This document shows positions 53,640 to 64,000 of a DNA stretch of 64,000 bases, piece by piece. The DNA lies in contig CAHIKZ030003513.1 in the NCBI GenBank assembly GCA_903632075.3, positions 82,001 to 146,000 on the forward strand, read 5' to 3'. This DNA is from Acanthosepion pharaonis (taxonomy: Eukaryota; Mollusca; Cephalopoda; Sepiida; Sepiidae). A program made the position numbers and the translations under genes. The stretch's first letter is position 1, and each line of letters begins with the position of its first letter. The notes under the pieces were generated by a model. That model was not told where the DNA came from, searched no databases, and worked only from the letters and a program-made list of their open reading frames with translations.

Positions 53640-56600
53640 ACATTACATAAGCCACATCTTGAACATGGAACAAAGACGATTTACTTAACGGCATTGAAGA
53701 TAGAATGGAACGGGCATGGAGGTAGAAATGGTTTATGGAATAATGGCAGGGAAGATGGAATTGGCGCGAACGTTTCAGCGTCCTAAGGAGAACATCAGAT
53801 GTCAATTTAACCGACATTAAGTGGCTTAACATATAACGACACGGAAAATGGAATTGGAGTGTAAGTGTCAAGGGTATAAGGATAACGTCATCATGGGGGA
53901 AATGGAAACGGGCATGGAGGTGAAGTGGGCTTATCAGATAACGGTATGGAAGATGGAATTGGCGCGAAATGTCTCAGAGTTCTATGGATAACATCATGTG
54001 AGAATGAAACCGGTATGGATGATGTGCAAGTGGATTATCAGATAACGGCATGGAAGATGGAATTATGGAATGTCTCAGGGTTCTAAGGATAACATATTGT
54101 GAGAATGAAAGCGGACGTATGATGTGATGTGCAAGTGGCTTATCAGATAACGGTATGGAAGATGGAATTGGCGTGAATGTCTCAGGGTTCTAAAGATAAC
54201 ATCATGTGGGAATGAAACCGGTATGGATGATGTGCAATTGGCTTATCAGATAACGGTATGGAAGATGGAATTGGCGCGAATGTCTCAGGGTTCTAAAGAT
54301 AACATCATGTGGGAATGAAACCGGTATGGATGATGTGCAATTGGCTTATCAGATAACGGTATGGAAGATGGAATTGGCGCGAATGTCTCAGGGTTCTAAG
54401 GAGAACATCATGTGTGAATGAAACCGGTATGGATGATGTGCAAGAGGCTTATCAGAAAACGGTATGGAAGATGGAATTGGCGTGAATGTCTAAGGGTTGT
54501 AAAGATAACATCATGTTGGAATGAAACCGGTATGGATGATGTGCAAGTGGCTTATCAGATAACGGTATGGAAGATGGAATTGGCGTGAATGTATCAGGGT
54601 TCTAAAGATAACATCATGTGTGAATGAAACCGGTATGGATGATGTGCAAGTGGCTTATCAGATAACGGTATGGAAGATGGAATTGGCGTGAATGTATGGA
54701 AGGGTTCTAAAGATAACATCATGTGTGAATGAAACCGGTATGGATGATGTGCAAGAGGCTTATCAGAAAACGGTATGGAAGATGGAATTGGCGTGAATGT
54801 CTTCAGGGTTCTAAAGATAACATCATGTTGGAATGAAACCGGTATGGATGATGTGCAAGTGGCTTATCAGATAACGGTATGGAAGATGGAATTGGCGTGA
54901 ATGTCTGTGGGTTGGAAAGATAATATCATGGCGTGAATGTTGGAATGAAACCGGTATGGATGATGTGCAAGTGGCTTATCAGATAATGGTATGGAAGATG
55001 GAATTGGCGTGAATGTCTATGGGTTCTAAAGATAATATCATGTGGAATGAAACCGGTATGGATGATGTGCAAGTGGCTTATAAGAAAACGGTATGGAAGA
55101 TGGAATTGGCGCGAATGTCTCAGGGTTGTAAGGATAACATCATGTGAGAATGAAAGGGTATGGATGATGTGCAGGTGGCTTATCAGATAACGGTTTGGAA
55201 GATGGAATTGGCGTGAATGTCTAAGGGTTGTAAAGATAACATCATGTGGCAATGAAACCGGTATGGATGATGTGCAGGTGGCTTATCAGATAACGGTTTG
55301 GAAGATGGAATTGGCGTGAATGTCTAAGGGTTCTAAAGATAACATCATGAAACCGGTATGGATGATGTGGGCAATGAAACCGGTATGGATGATGTGCAAT
55401 TGGCTTATCAGATAACGGTATGGAAGATGGAATTGGCGCGAATGTTTCAGGGTTGTAAAGATAACATCATGTGGGAATGAAACCGGTATGGATGATGTGC
55501 AAGTGGCTTATCAGATAACGGTATGGAAGATGGAATTGGCGTGAATGTCTATGGGTTGTAAAAGATAACATCATGTGGGAATGAAACCGGTATGGATGAT
55601 GTGCAAGTGGCTTATCAGAAAACGGTATGGAAGATGGAATTGGCGCGAATGTCTCAGGGTTGTAAGGATAACATCATGTTGGAATGAAACCGGTATGGAT
55701 GATGGCAAGTGGCTTATCAGATAACGGTATGGAAGATGGAATTGGCGTGAATGTCTAAGGGTTGTAAAAGATAACATCATGTTGGAATGAAACCGGTATG
55801 GATGATGTGCAAGTGGCTTATCAGATAACGGTATGGAAGATGGAATTGGCGTGAATGTCTATGGGTTGTAAAGATAACATCATGTGGAATGAAACCGGTA
55901 TGGATGATGTGCAAGTGGCTTATCAGATAACGGTATGGAAGATGGAATTGGCGTGAATGTCTAAGGGTTGTAAAGATAATATCAAAGTATGGATGACTTA
56001 TCAGATAACATGGAAGATGGAATTGGCGCGAATGTTTCAGGGTTGTAAAGATAACATCGGTATGGATGATGTGCAAGTGGCTTATCAGATAACGGTATGG
56101 AAGATGGAATTGGCGTGAATGTCTAAGGGTTGTAAAGATAACATCATGTGGGGAATGAAACCGGTATGGATGATGTGCAAGTGGCTTATCAGATAACGGT
56201 ATGGAAGATGGAATTGGCGCGAATGTTTCAGGGGGATTCTAATGTCTCAGGGTTGTAAAGATAACATCATGTGGGGAAGGGTATGGATGAAAGTGGCTTA
56301 TCAGATAACGGTATGGAAGATGGAATTGGCGTGAATGTCTAAGGGTTGTAAAAGATAACATCATGTGGGAATGAAACCGGTATGGATGATGTGCAAGTGG
56401 CTTATCAGATAACGGTATGGAAGATGGAATTGGCGTGAATGTCTCAGGGTTGTAAAGGATAACATCATGTGAGAATGAAAGGGTATGGATGAAGGTGGCT
56501 TATGGATGAAGATGGAATTGGCGTGAATGTCTAAGGGTTTATAAAGATAACGGTATGGAAGATGGAATTGGTATGAATGTCTCATGTGGGAATAAGGGTT

Positions 56601-59290
56601 CTATTGGGATAATGTCTCAGGGCAGGATAACAGAGGCATGGGAATGAAAGGGTATGGATGATGTGCAATTGGCTTATCAGATAACGGTTTGGAAGATGGA
56701 ATTGGCGTGAATGTCTAAGGGAAAAAAAGGATAACATCATGTGGAAATGAAACCGGTATGGATGATGTGCAAGTGGCTTATCAGATAACGGTATGGAAGA
56801 TGGAATTGGCGTGAATGTCTAAGGGTTCTAAAGATAACATCATGTGGGAATGAAACCGGTATGGATGATGTGCAAGTGGCTTATCAGATAACGGTATGGA
56901 AGATGGAATTGGCGTGTATGTCTAAGTGTTGTAAAGATAACATCATGTGGGAATGAAACCGGTATGGATGATGTGCAAGTGGCTTATAAGAAAACTGTAT
57001 GGAAGATGGAATTGGCGTGAATGTCTAAGGGTTGTAAAGATAACATCATGTGGGAATGAAACCGGTATGGATGTTATGCAAGTGACTTATCAGATAACGG
57101 TATGGAGATGGAATTGGCGTGAATGTCTAAGGGTTGTAAAGATAACATCATGAACGAACGAAACCGGTATGGATAATGTACAATGGCTTATCAGATAACG
57201 GTATGGAAGATGGAATTGGCGTGAATGTCTCAGGATTCTAAAGATAACATCATGTGTGAATGAAACCGGTATGGATGATGTGCAAGTGGCTTATCAGATA
57301 ACGGTATGGAAGATGGAATTGCCGTGAATGTCTAAGGGTTGTAAATATAACATCATATGGGAATGAAACCGGTATGGATGATGTGCAAGTGCCTTATCAG
57401 ATAACGGTATGGAAGATGGAATTGCCGCGAATGTGTCAGGGTTATAAGGATAACATCATGTGAGAATGAAACCGTTATGGATGATGTGCAAGTGGCTTAT
57501 CAGATAACGGTATGGAAGATGGAATTGGCGTGAATGTCTCAGGGTTCTAAAGATAACATCATGTGGGAATGAAACCGGTATGGTTGATGTGCAAGTGGCT
57601 TATCAGATAACGGTATGGAAGATGGAATTGGCGCGAATGTCTCAGGGTTCTAAGGATAACATCATGTGGCAATGAAACCGGTATGGATGATGTGCAATTG
57701 GCTTATCAGATAACGGTATGGAAGATGGAATTGGCGCGAATGTTTCAGGGTTCTAAGGATAACATCATGTGGCAATGAAACCGGTATGGATGATGTGCAA
57801 TTGGCTTATCAGATAACGGTAGGGAAGATGGAATTGTAGTGAATGTCTCAGGGTTCTAAAGATAACATCATGTGGGAATGAAACCGGTATGGTTGATGTG
57901 CAAGTGGCTTATCAGATAACGGTATGGAAGATGGAATTGGCGTGAATGTCTAAGGGTTGTAAAGATAACATCATGTGTCAATGAAACCGGTATGGATGAT
58001 GTGCAAGTGGCTTATCAGATAACGGTATGGAAGATGGAATTGGCGTGTATGTCTAAGTGTTGTAAAGATAACATCATGTGGGAATGAAACCGGTATGGAT
58101 GATGTGCAAGTGGCTCATCAGAAACCGATATGGAAGATGGAATTGGCGCGAATGTCTGAGGGTTCTAAGGATAACATCATGTGGGAATGAAAGGGTATGG
58201 ATGATGTGCACCTGGCTTATCAGATAACGGTATGGAAGATGGAATTGGCACGAATGTCTAAGGGTTGTAAAGATAACATCATGAACGAACGAAACCGGTA
58301 TGGATAATGTACAAGTGGCTTATCAGATAACGGTATGGAAGATGGAATTGGCGTGAATGTCTCAGACTTCTAAAGATAACATCATGTGGCAATGAAACCG
58401 GTATGGATGATGTGCAAGTGGCTTATCAGATAACGGTATGGAAGATGGAATTGGCGTGAATGTCTAAGGGTTGTAAAGATAACATCATGTGGGAATGAAA
58501 CCGGTATGGATGATGTGCAAGTGGCTTATCAGATAACGTTATGGAAGATGGAATTGGCACGAATGTCTAAGGGTTGTAAAGATAACATCATGTGGGAATG
58601 AAAGGGTATGGATGATGTGCACGTGGCTTATCAGATAACGGTATGGAAGATGGAATTGGCGCGAATGTCTCAGAGTTCTAAGGATAACATCATATGGGAA
58701 TGAAAGTGTATGGATAATGTGCACCTGGCTTATCAGATAACGGTATGGAAGATGGAATTGGCACGAATATCTATTTTGTAAAGATAACATCATGTACGAA
58801 CGAAACCGGTATGGATGATGTGCAAGTGGCTTATCAGATAACGGTATGGAAGATGGAATTGGCGTGAATGTCTAAGGGTTGTAAAGATAACATCATGTGG
58901 GAATGAAACCGGTATGGATCATGTGCAAGTGGCTTATCAGATAACTGTATGGAAGATGGAATTGTCCCGAATGTCTCAGGGTTCTAAGGATAACATCATG
59001 TGAAAATGAAATCGGTGTGGTTGATGTGCCCGTGGCTTATTAGATAACGTTATGGAAGATGGAATTGGCGTGAATGTCTAAGGGTTATAAGGATAACATC
59101 ATGTGGGAATGAAACTGGTATGTATGATGTGCAAGTGGCTTAAAAGATAACGGTATGGAAGATGGAATTGACGTTAATGTCTAAGGGTTGTAAAGATAAC
59201 ATCATGTGGGAATGAAACCGGTATGGATGATGTCCAAGTGGCTTATTAGATAACGGTATGGAAGATAGAACTGGCACGAAAGTGCCGGGA
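53640..59290. repeat. 103-bp satellite array, ~50 copies
   Basis: The unit has ggtatggatgatgtgcaagt, ggcttatcagataacggtat, ggaagatggaattggcgtga, atgtctaagggttgtaaaga and taacatcatgtgggaatgaa, then acc. Two main subtypes alternate: gcgtgaatgtctaagggttg and gcgcgaatgtctcagggttc. Edge units (53640-53990 and 59240-59290) are strongly diverged. A disordered stretch lies at 56220-56640. As 103 is not a multiple of 3, frames break at each unit. Confidence 0.95.
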
Positions 59291-59630
59291 ACCTAACATT
59301 TTACAACATATTGCATGCATGTTTGTTTGGCCTAAGTTTGAATGGAAACAGAATGGAGGTGGGTGACTTAATGAATCATATCACTGAGGACTGGAATCTG
59401 GCGATGCATTTTAATCTTCGGCTAGGAGAGTTTGTTTCATTTGCTTCGAACAGGCATGGATTCACTTTCCCCTGAACTTCTGACTATGGTTCAATAAGCA
59501 AATTGAGACCCTAAAAGCAGTTCATCTTGAAGGCTTTGTTAATTAGTACTTAGTAAATATTCACTTGCTGCTGAAACTGCAATATCAATTGATGAACTTG
59601 CAACCCTATTCTTACTGCCTTTTTTCTTTT
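59291..59630. other. Unassigned sequence right of the 103-bp satellite
   Basis: No gene, RNA or repeat recognised. Confidence 0.3.
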
Positions 59631-59646
59631 ATATATATATATATAT

Positions 59647-59686
<40 letters not shown>

Positions 59687-59738
59687 TGTGTGTCTGTGTG
59701 TGTGATAGAGAGAGAGTGTGTGTGTGTGTGAGAGATAG

Positions 59739-59776
<38 letters not shown>

Positions 59777-59777
59777 T
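59631..59777. repeat. Compound (TA)n(GATA)n(GT)n(GA)n microsatellite
   Basis: Successive TA, GATA (about 11 units), GT and GAGA tracts. Minus-strand open frames across it are Ser-Leu and Tyr-Ile strings. Confidence 0.95.
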
Positions 59778-60470
59778 GGACATTGAAGTCAACACCCAGA
59801 GGCGACATGTTAAATGCAATCTTCCGGCTATTTCGTCTTTCGTTACTTATGACTGACAAGGGCAATTTTATTAATTTTTTTTTAGTTTTTCCAGTGTACT
59901 TACATTTTTCCGTTTGGTGGGAGTGTGCGAGTGCAAAACTGTCCATATCGTCGATTGTCATAAGCGCTTTCGGCCACTTCTTTAGCCATTTTCAAGGGAG
60001 CCGTTTTTGGTGATGTTTGTTTATTTTCATGTTTTGACTGCGAGACGTGTATTATTCTTGAATTAGAATAGGAGCGTTAGGAGCCATCGTGTGTTGGGTA
60101 TGGCCGGAATTCGCGTAGGCGACTTTCTTTTTTTCAAAGACTTTCAGTACTCTGTTATCATTGTTAAACAAGGTAATGTTGATGATGGGGGAGAGCTGTT
60201 TGATGTACAGGGCCTCTCTTATAACGAAGTGTTTTCGGAAATTTGATTTACAAATTACTCTAGTAAATACTTGGGGGAAAACTGGAAGCTTCTAGTCCTG
60301 AACTTGCACGTTGGCGACGAATTTAGTAATCAACGCTGTCATCATAAGGGAAGCAATCAGCAAAGTAGAAATTTCATTCTTGGGTACGAGATAAAGCTGA
60401 CGACGACGATGTGTGTGACACTATTTAGCTATGGTAATTGGCTAACTAATTAACCATAGAAATTAAAACA
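59778..60470. other. Unassigned sequence with possible LINE scrap
   Basis: gtggacattgaagtcaacac followed by ccagaggcgacatgttaaat (59776-59815) resembles gtggacattgaggtcaacgc in the minus strand of the LINE D region (about 51815). No gene is supported. Confidence 0.35.
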
Positions 60471-60655
60471 GAAGATAGACATTCTTAAAGCGGAAAAAAG
60501 AGCCATAACGAAAGATAGACTGATCGACGTTAAAAGAAAGATTTTAATTTGTTTACAAAAAAAAAAAAAAAAAACATTCTTAAAGCGGAAAGAGCCATAA
60601 CGAAAGATAGACTGATCGAGGTCCTGAAAGAGTTAATTTATTTACAAAATGAAAA
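60471..60655. repeat. Two-copy ~100-bp tandem duplication joined by poly(A)
   Basis: cattcttaaagcggaaa, gagccataacgaaagataga and ctgatcga appear at 60481-60530 and again at 60575-60620, separated by a run of about 18 A. Each copy ends in atttgtttacaaa or atttatttacaaa. Confidence 0.85.
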
Positions 60656-61465
60656 AAAATCGCGGAAGGAGATAGGTCCTATAAGTTAAAAGCCAAATAT
60701 GGAATTATTGGCCAAATAAAACACGTTGCCGATACAGGCAGTGAGAATCAATGTTAATTATCTTTCCAAGATATCGTTTAATTTTTTTTTTCTTGGATAC
60801 CGGTGAAGAGAAGCAATGTGGCAATTACAAAATTTTGGCATTGTCTCGATATGGTCGAGACGATTGTTATCATTTACTTTGTCAACAGACGCTAAGACGT
60901 CGAATGACAATGTGGCAATTGTAAACTTTTGGCAATCTCCAGAAAATTGTGGGGAATTGAGATTTGACGAGATAAAAGAATTTAATTCCTTAACAAGTCA
61001 AGGATTCCATGATAAGGCTAACTTGGCGTAAAGAACCAGATGGCAAATTTTGACAGTGATTAATCAGACGGTAAGAGTGCTGGATAAGTGACTTTTAGGT
61101 GACCCAGGAAAAAGAGAACATGTGATAGAAATTTTAATTGGCAAGGAGAATTTTGTAAACAAAAATTCCAGATTATAATTTTAAGGAGGCCAGCTCAGCC
61201 ACACCCGCACTGCCGAGAGAACATTGGTTGTATGGTAGCATGGTGATAGGCGGAGGTGAATGGATGAGAAAGGCGGAGAAGATGTTAACGCCCACTGAAG
61301 GGATTGGTATGAGATATCAATGTGAGAGAGAAAGAGTTTAGGAGGATAGCTCTCCTCCGACCTTCCCTCACGAACGACGGAGACCCCCACCCGAAATGGG
61401 AAGTGGTTAATTTTCCAAAAATGGGAAATAATCAATTTTCCTGTCCTGACAACAAAAATATTTCT
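60656..61465. other. Unassigned sequence
   Basis: 60816-61031 has an open frame without a recognised domain. Within it catgtggcaatta/aaattttggca-like segments occur twice (60818-60840 and 60908-60932), a small local repeat. Confidence 0.35.
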
Positions 61466-61469
61466 TGTT

Positions 61470-62180
61470 AGAAATAGAGATTACCGAGAACCCCAGACCG
61501 CGTCGGGCCCACACACCGGGTTTTGTTCGGTACCCATATAAACGACCATCGATGGGTCGTTCAGCAGGAGCAGTTGGAGTTGTGTATAGTTCGAGCTAGA
61601 AACATAGTTGAGCTGGTTTTGAACCAGAGTGTTGTCTCGCAGAAGCTGACCGAGAGATTCCATGACCTCCGACTTCGCCGATGCTACCAATAGAAAGTTA
61701 TACTGACGAACGAAGTTAAGCCAGCACTTAAAAACTAGATTAGTTGACTTACGATATCAACTTGCTTGAAACATGGAAGTGTCACATTTCGTAGGAAACT
61801 GGCTGGGAGAAAAACACGCTCCTATATATAACAGAAGGATAAAGTTAAGCTGTTATTTCTTAATATACTTGAGCCTCTTTGGTTTTTCTTTCCTTTATTT
61901 TTTTCTTTGGGCATGTGCAATGCCACCTTCAATTTGGACTCAGCTGGCACTACGGCCCGACGCCTGATTGATCTCGTCTACCTAAGATCAAAGTCACAAC
62001 GTGGGTAGGTTAGACTTGAGATCGAAGCAGTTACTCAAGTAACAAGACGTTGCAAGTGAGCTGGGAACGATAGAGTTGGCATTGAACCGGTACAACTGGT
62101 GAAGCCGTTAACATCGACGACCAGAACTCGACCCTGGTGCCACATATTGGTGCCGTAACCACTGGATTCGACCCTGGACG
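61470..62180 (+). promoter_or_regulatory. LTR-like promoter and primer-binding-site-like leader
   Basis: A TATA box catataaacg (61537-61546) lies downstream of a GC-rich stretch (ccgcgtcgggcccacacacc). About 600 bp later cacatattggtgccgtaacc (62140-62159) has the 'TTGGTGCCG' form common just after a 5-prime LTR (BEL/Pao or gypsy type). A related cacatattggtatcctgacc follows at 62191-62210. The LTR start was not located and no gag follows, so this is a tentative reading. Confidence 0.35.
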
Positions 62181-62357
62181 GCTGAGTATCACATATTGGT
62201 ATCCTGACCAGGAGATTTCACCGAGTAGCGACGACCACTGAACGCCCGGGACACAGGCTGGTAGCACCGACAAAGAGCCAACCCCAAAACGCCGGTGGCA
62301 GAAACCTTACAGCTTCACGCCGCGACTGGGAGTTGACCATGGGCCGACGGCTTGGTG

Positions 62358-62358
<1 letters not shown>

Positions 62359-62398
<40 letters not shown>

Positions 62399-62412
62399 CG
62401 CGTGTGTGTATG
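62359..62412. repeat. (GT)n(GC)n(GT)n microsatellite
   Basis: About 15 GT units, then cgcgcgcgcgcg, then short GT. It is an alternating purine-pyrimidine run with Z-DNA-forming composition. Confidence 0.9.
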
Positions 62413-62661
62413 GTGGGGGGGGTCAGTCTATTTTGTCACCAGAACAGTTATAGCAAAGAGAGAGGTATCATTGGTTTGCAGTTTTTTAATGCCTGAAAGA
62501 AACAAAAGAAATGTAATGTTATTAAAAAATAGTCATCTTTCTAAATTACGCTGCTTTGAAAATTTATTATCTCGAGATCCTCTCTCCGCAGAAAAAACAC
62601 TGAACCCAGGAAAAAATTATTAACGAAGAAGCAAGAAAGAAATTATTCTCATTTTTTCCTC

Positions 62662-62843
62662 ACCTGTTCTAAACAACGCCTGTTTGTGTCCAAAAGCATT
62701 TACAGTGGAAACCACAGAATAAATGAAGCCATATTTTGTGGATAACACAGATTTTGAAATTAGATTGCACAGCGTGGTGAAGTACCCGCCTTTCTTGCAA
62801 GTAGCTGCATTTTTGTGTCGTGATGCGATATTGAACGACAACT
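62662..62843 (-). other. Possible exon, unrecognised
   Basis: On the minus strand an acceptor-like gatagattttag (to 62844) precedes an open stretch (SRHKNAATCKKGGYFTTLCN, ..YGFIYSVVSTVNAFGHKQAL..) that ends at a strong donor-like aacag|gtgagg (62655-62665). Composition is ordinary protein-like. No family recognised, so it may be a true exon or element debris. Confidence 0.25.
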
Positions 62844-63175
62844 AAAATCTATCTTTTAAAATATCATCACTGAAAAAAGACAGAAGCGCCTTAGTATTAA
62901 CCGCTGTCACTAGGGAATATTTTTCCAGGTTTTCTTTAATGACAGATGTGGGGAGGATGTTGGATGCTTGAACTCACAATTACTATGCCATATGTAACGG
63001 GTGCTTCACACTTAGACTCAGTGGAAGGAGCGTATGCAATAACTGCGCAGAACTAAAAAAAATAAAATAAATAAAATAAAATAAAAGAATAAGACGAGTT
63101 GTCCGGAGAAATCAAAAGAGAAAATCTAAATCCGTAGATTAAATAAAGTGTATGTTCGAAGTTGCCTAAAGTTTA
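62844..63175. other. Unassigned sequence
   Basis: Includes an (AAATA)n-like run at 63056-63090. No gene recognised. Confidence 0.35.
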
Positions 63176-63179
63176 CCTG

Positions 63180-63250
63180 CATAGACACCTGAAGAAGTCC
63201 GGATGGTACAATGGTCGAAATGTTAAGGTAGCAACAATAAAGATGAAGAT
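63180..63250 (+). repeat. Penelope-type hammerhead-related hairpin, degenerate
   Basis: gacacctgaagaagtccgga, ..tacaatggtcgaaatgtt, ..caacaataaagatgaagatt is the plus-strand counterpart of 1956-1998 and its flank (cacctgaagaaggctagagg, ..cacaatggccgaaatgca, ..aataaagatgaggacaa). Both keep the ctgaaga and gaaa boxes. Here the closing stem is poor. Confidence 0.45.
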
Positions 63251-63254
63251 TTAT

Positions 63255-63935
63255 TTCAAATGTAAATAACAATAAAACTTCAGAAATTCAGACAGAAATT
63301 ATCGAATCGTTACAGATGTAATATTCCAATGGGGACAAAGGGCACAGCGACCTCAACATTGTGATAATACAAAACAAAGGTGAAGACAAGAGTCCATACG
63401 TAAATAATGGAAATCACCATTATGCCAAAAATTAAGACAGATTTATCCAATCAGTACGGACCCGATGTGATATTTAAATAGAGTCGAAAGTCACAACGAT
63501 CTAAACATTGTGAGAAAAAAAAAAAAAAAAAAAAAAGTTGAGGATATGAGTCCAAATAGAAATAATCTTAATAATGATAACTTTTCATCTCACACAGACA
63601 GAAATTATCGAATCGATACGGACCCGATGCGATATTCCAGTGAAGGCGAAAACCACAACACCCTCAAAATTATGATAATACCAAACAAAATTGGGGACAA
63701 GAGTTCAAATGTAAATAATGATGACACCTCATCCCACAAATTATCGAATCGGTACGGACCAATTGTGTGTTATACGAATAGAGACGGAAATTGTTACCAA
63801 ACAAAGGTGAGGAAAAGAGTTTAAATGTAAATAATGATGACTCATCATCCCAGAAATTAAGACAGAAATTATCGATTCAGTACGGGAACGATGTGATATT
63901 CTAATAGAGGTGAAGGGCTCTTAGAGGTTGTTATA
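63255..63935. repeat. Degenerate ~125-160-bp tandem repeat
   Basis: The block gacagaaattatcgaatcg, ..tacggacccgatgtgatatt, ..gataataccaaacaaaggtg, ..tgtaaataatgatgac recurs with starts near 63291, 63439, 63598, 63736 and 63861. A run of 23 A (63513-63535) sits inside one unit. Confidence 0.75.
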
Positions 63936-63984
63936 TAAAGGATAATCCTGTACATATGTCCCGGAAAGGGGTATATTTGAACGA

Positions 63985-64000
63985 AGTAGCTAAGTGGTTT
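63985..64000 (+). repeat. Possible start of a tRNA-derived SINE cut by the window edge
   Basis: agtagctaagtggttt contains tagctaagtgg, a perfect pol III A-box fit. The B box would lie outside the window. Confidence 0.35.

Noticed and set aside
53640..59290. Hammerhead ribozyme in the 103-bp satellite
   Set aside because: gatgatg and gaaac occur in each unit, but the ctgatga box and pairing stems are missing in every circular permutation I tried.
62031..62273. 80-codon minus-strand frame as a gene
   Set aside because: It lies antisense over the LTR-like leader and its residues reflect that GC-rich repeat sequence.

Overview
This is a eukaryotic, repeat-saturated and mostly AT-rich stretch with no recognisable intact protein-coding gene. 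Frequent long (TA)n, (CA/GT)n and (GATA)n microsatellites, tRNA-derived SINEs, several families of decayed LINEs, Penelope-like, LTR and DNA-transposon remnants, and three large tandem arrays point to an animal genome. The retroelement protein fragments look like those I associate with cephalopod molluscs (octopus-like). That species guess is inference from memory of family style, not a database match. The window is probably intergenic or deep intronic.

Layout. 1-3.2 kb: microsatellites, a Penelope-like reverse-transcriptase remnant with a hammerhead-like hairpin, and a SINE. 3.2-9.7 kb: largely unique AT/GT-rich DNA and a purine-rich tract. 9.7-20.9 kb: LINE remnants, one split by a hAT-type MITE carrying an 8-bp target duplication, a foldback sequence, and pieces of a Tc1/mariner-like transposase. 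22.0-24.1 kb: a LINE that stays collinear once two younger insertions are removed, an LTR element (duplication acctg) and a tRNA SINE (duplication gactgcat). 25.1-29.3 kb: a satellite of about 121 bp built from two related ~60-bp halves, interrupted by a LINE piece and two solo LTRs. 29.5-36 kb: an RT fragment, a hammerhead-ribozyme candidate, a decayed 23-codon-repeat gene, a GC-richer promoter-like segment, a gypsy-type gag remnant and SINEs.

37.6-46.25 kb is an 8.6-kb minisatellite of 30-bp units. Its left end carries a 10-unit higher-order repeat. On its right lies a ~600-bp segment present twice (46.2-46.8 and 47.96-48.56 kb). The copy touching the array has pieces of the minisatellite motif written into otherwise unique sequence. 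This is either gene conversion or an assembly/polishing artefact, and it is the most unusual observation here. 51.2-51.9 kb is a LINE remnant ending in a C2H2 zinc finger. 53.0-53.2 kb has two adjacent hairpins with the same ATGC loop. 53.6-59.3 kb is a 103-bp satellite of about 50 copies. 59.6-64 kb holds microsatellites, an LTR-like promoter/leader, a second Penelope-type hairpin and a ~150-bp degenerate repeat.

Long open frames in the 30-bp array occur because 30 is a multiple of 3, and they are not treated as genes. Nothing here forms an operon-like or pathway-like unit. The biology is of mobile elements, their nested insertions and satellite turnover.
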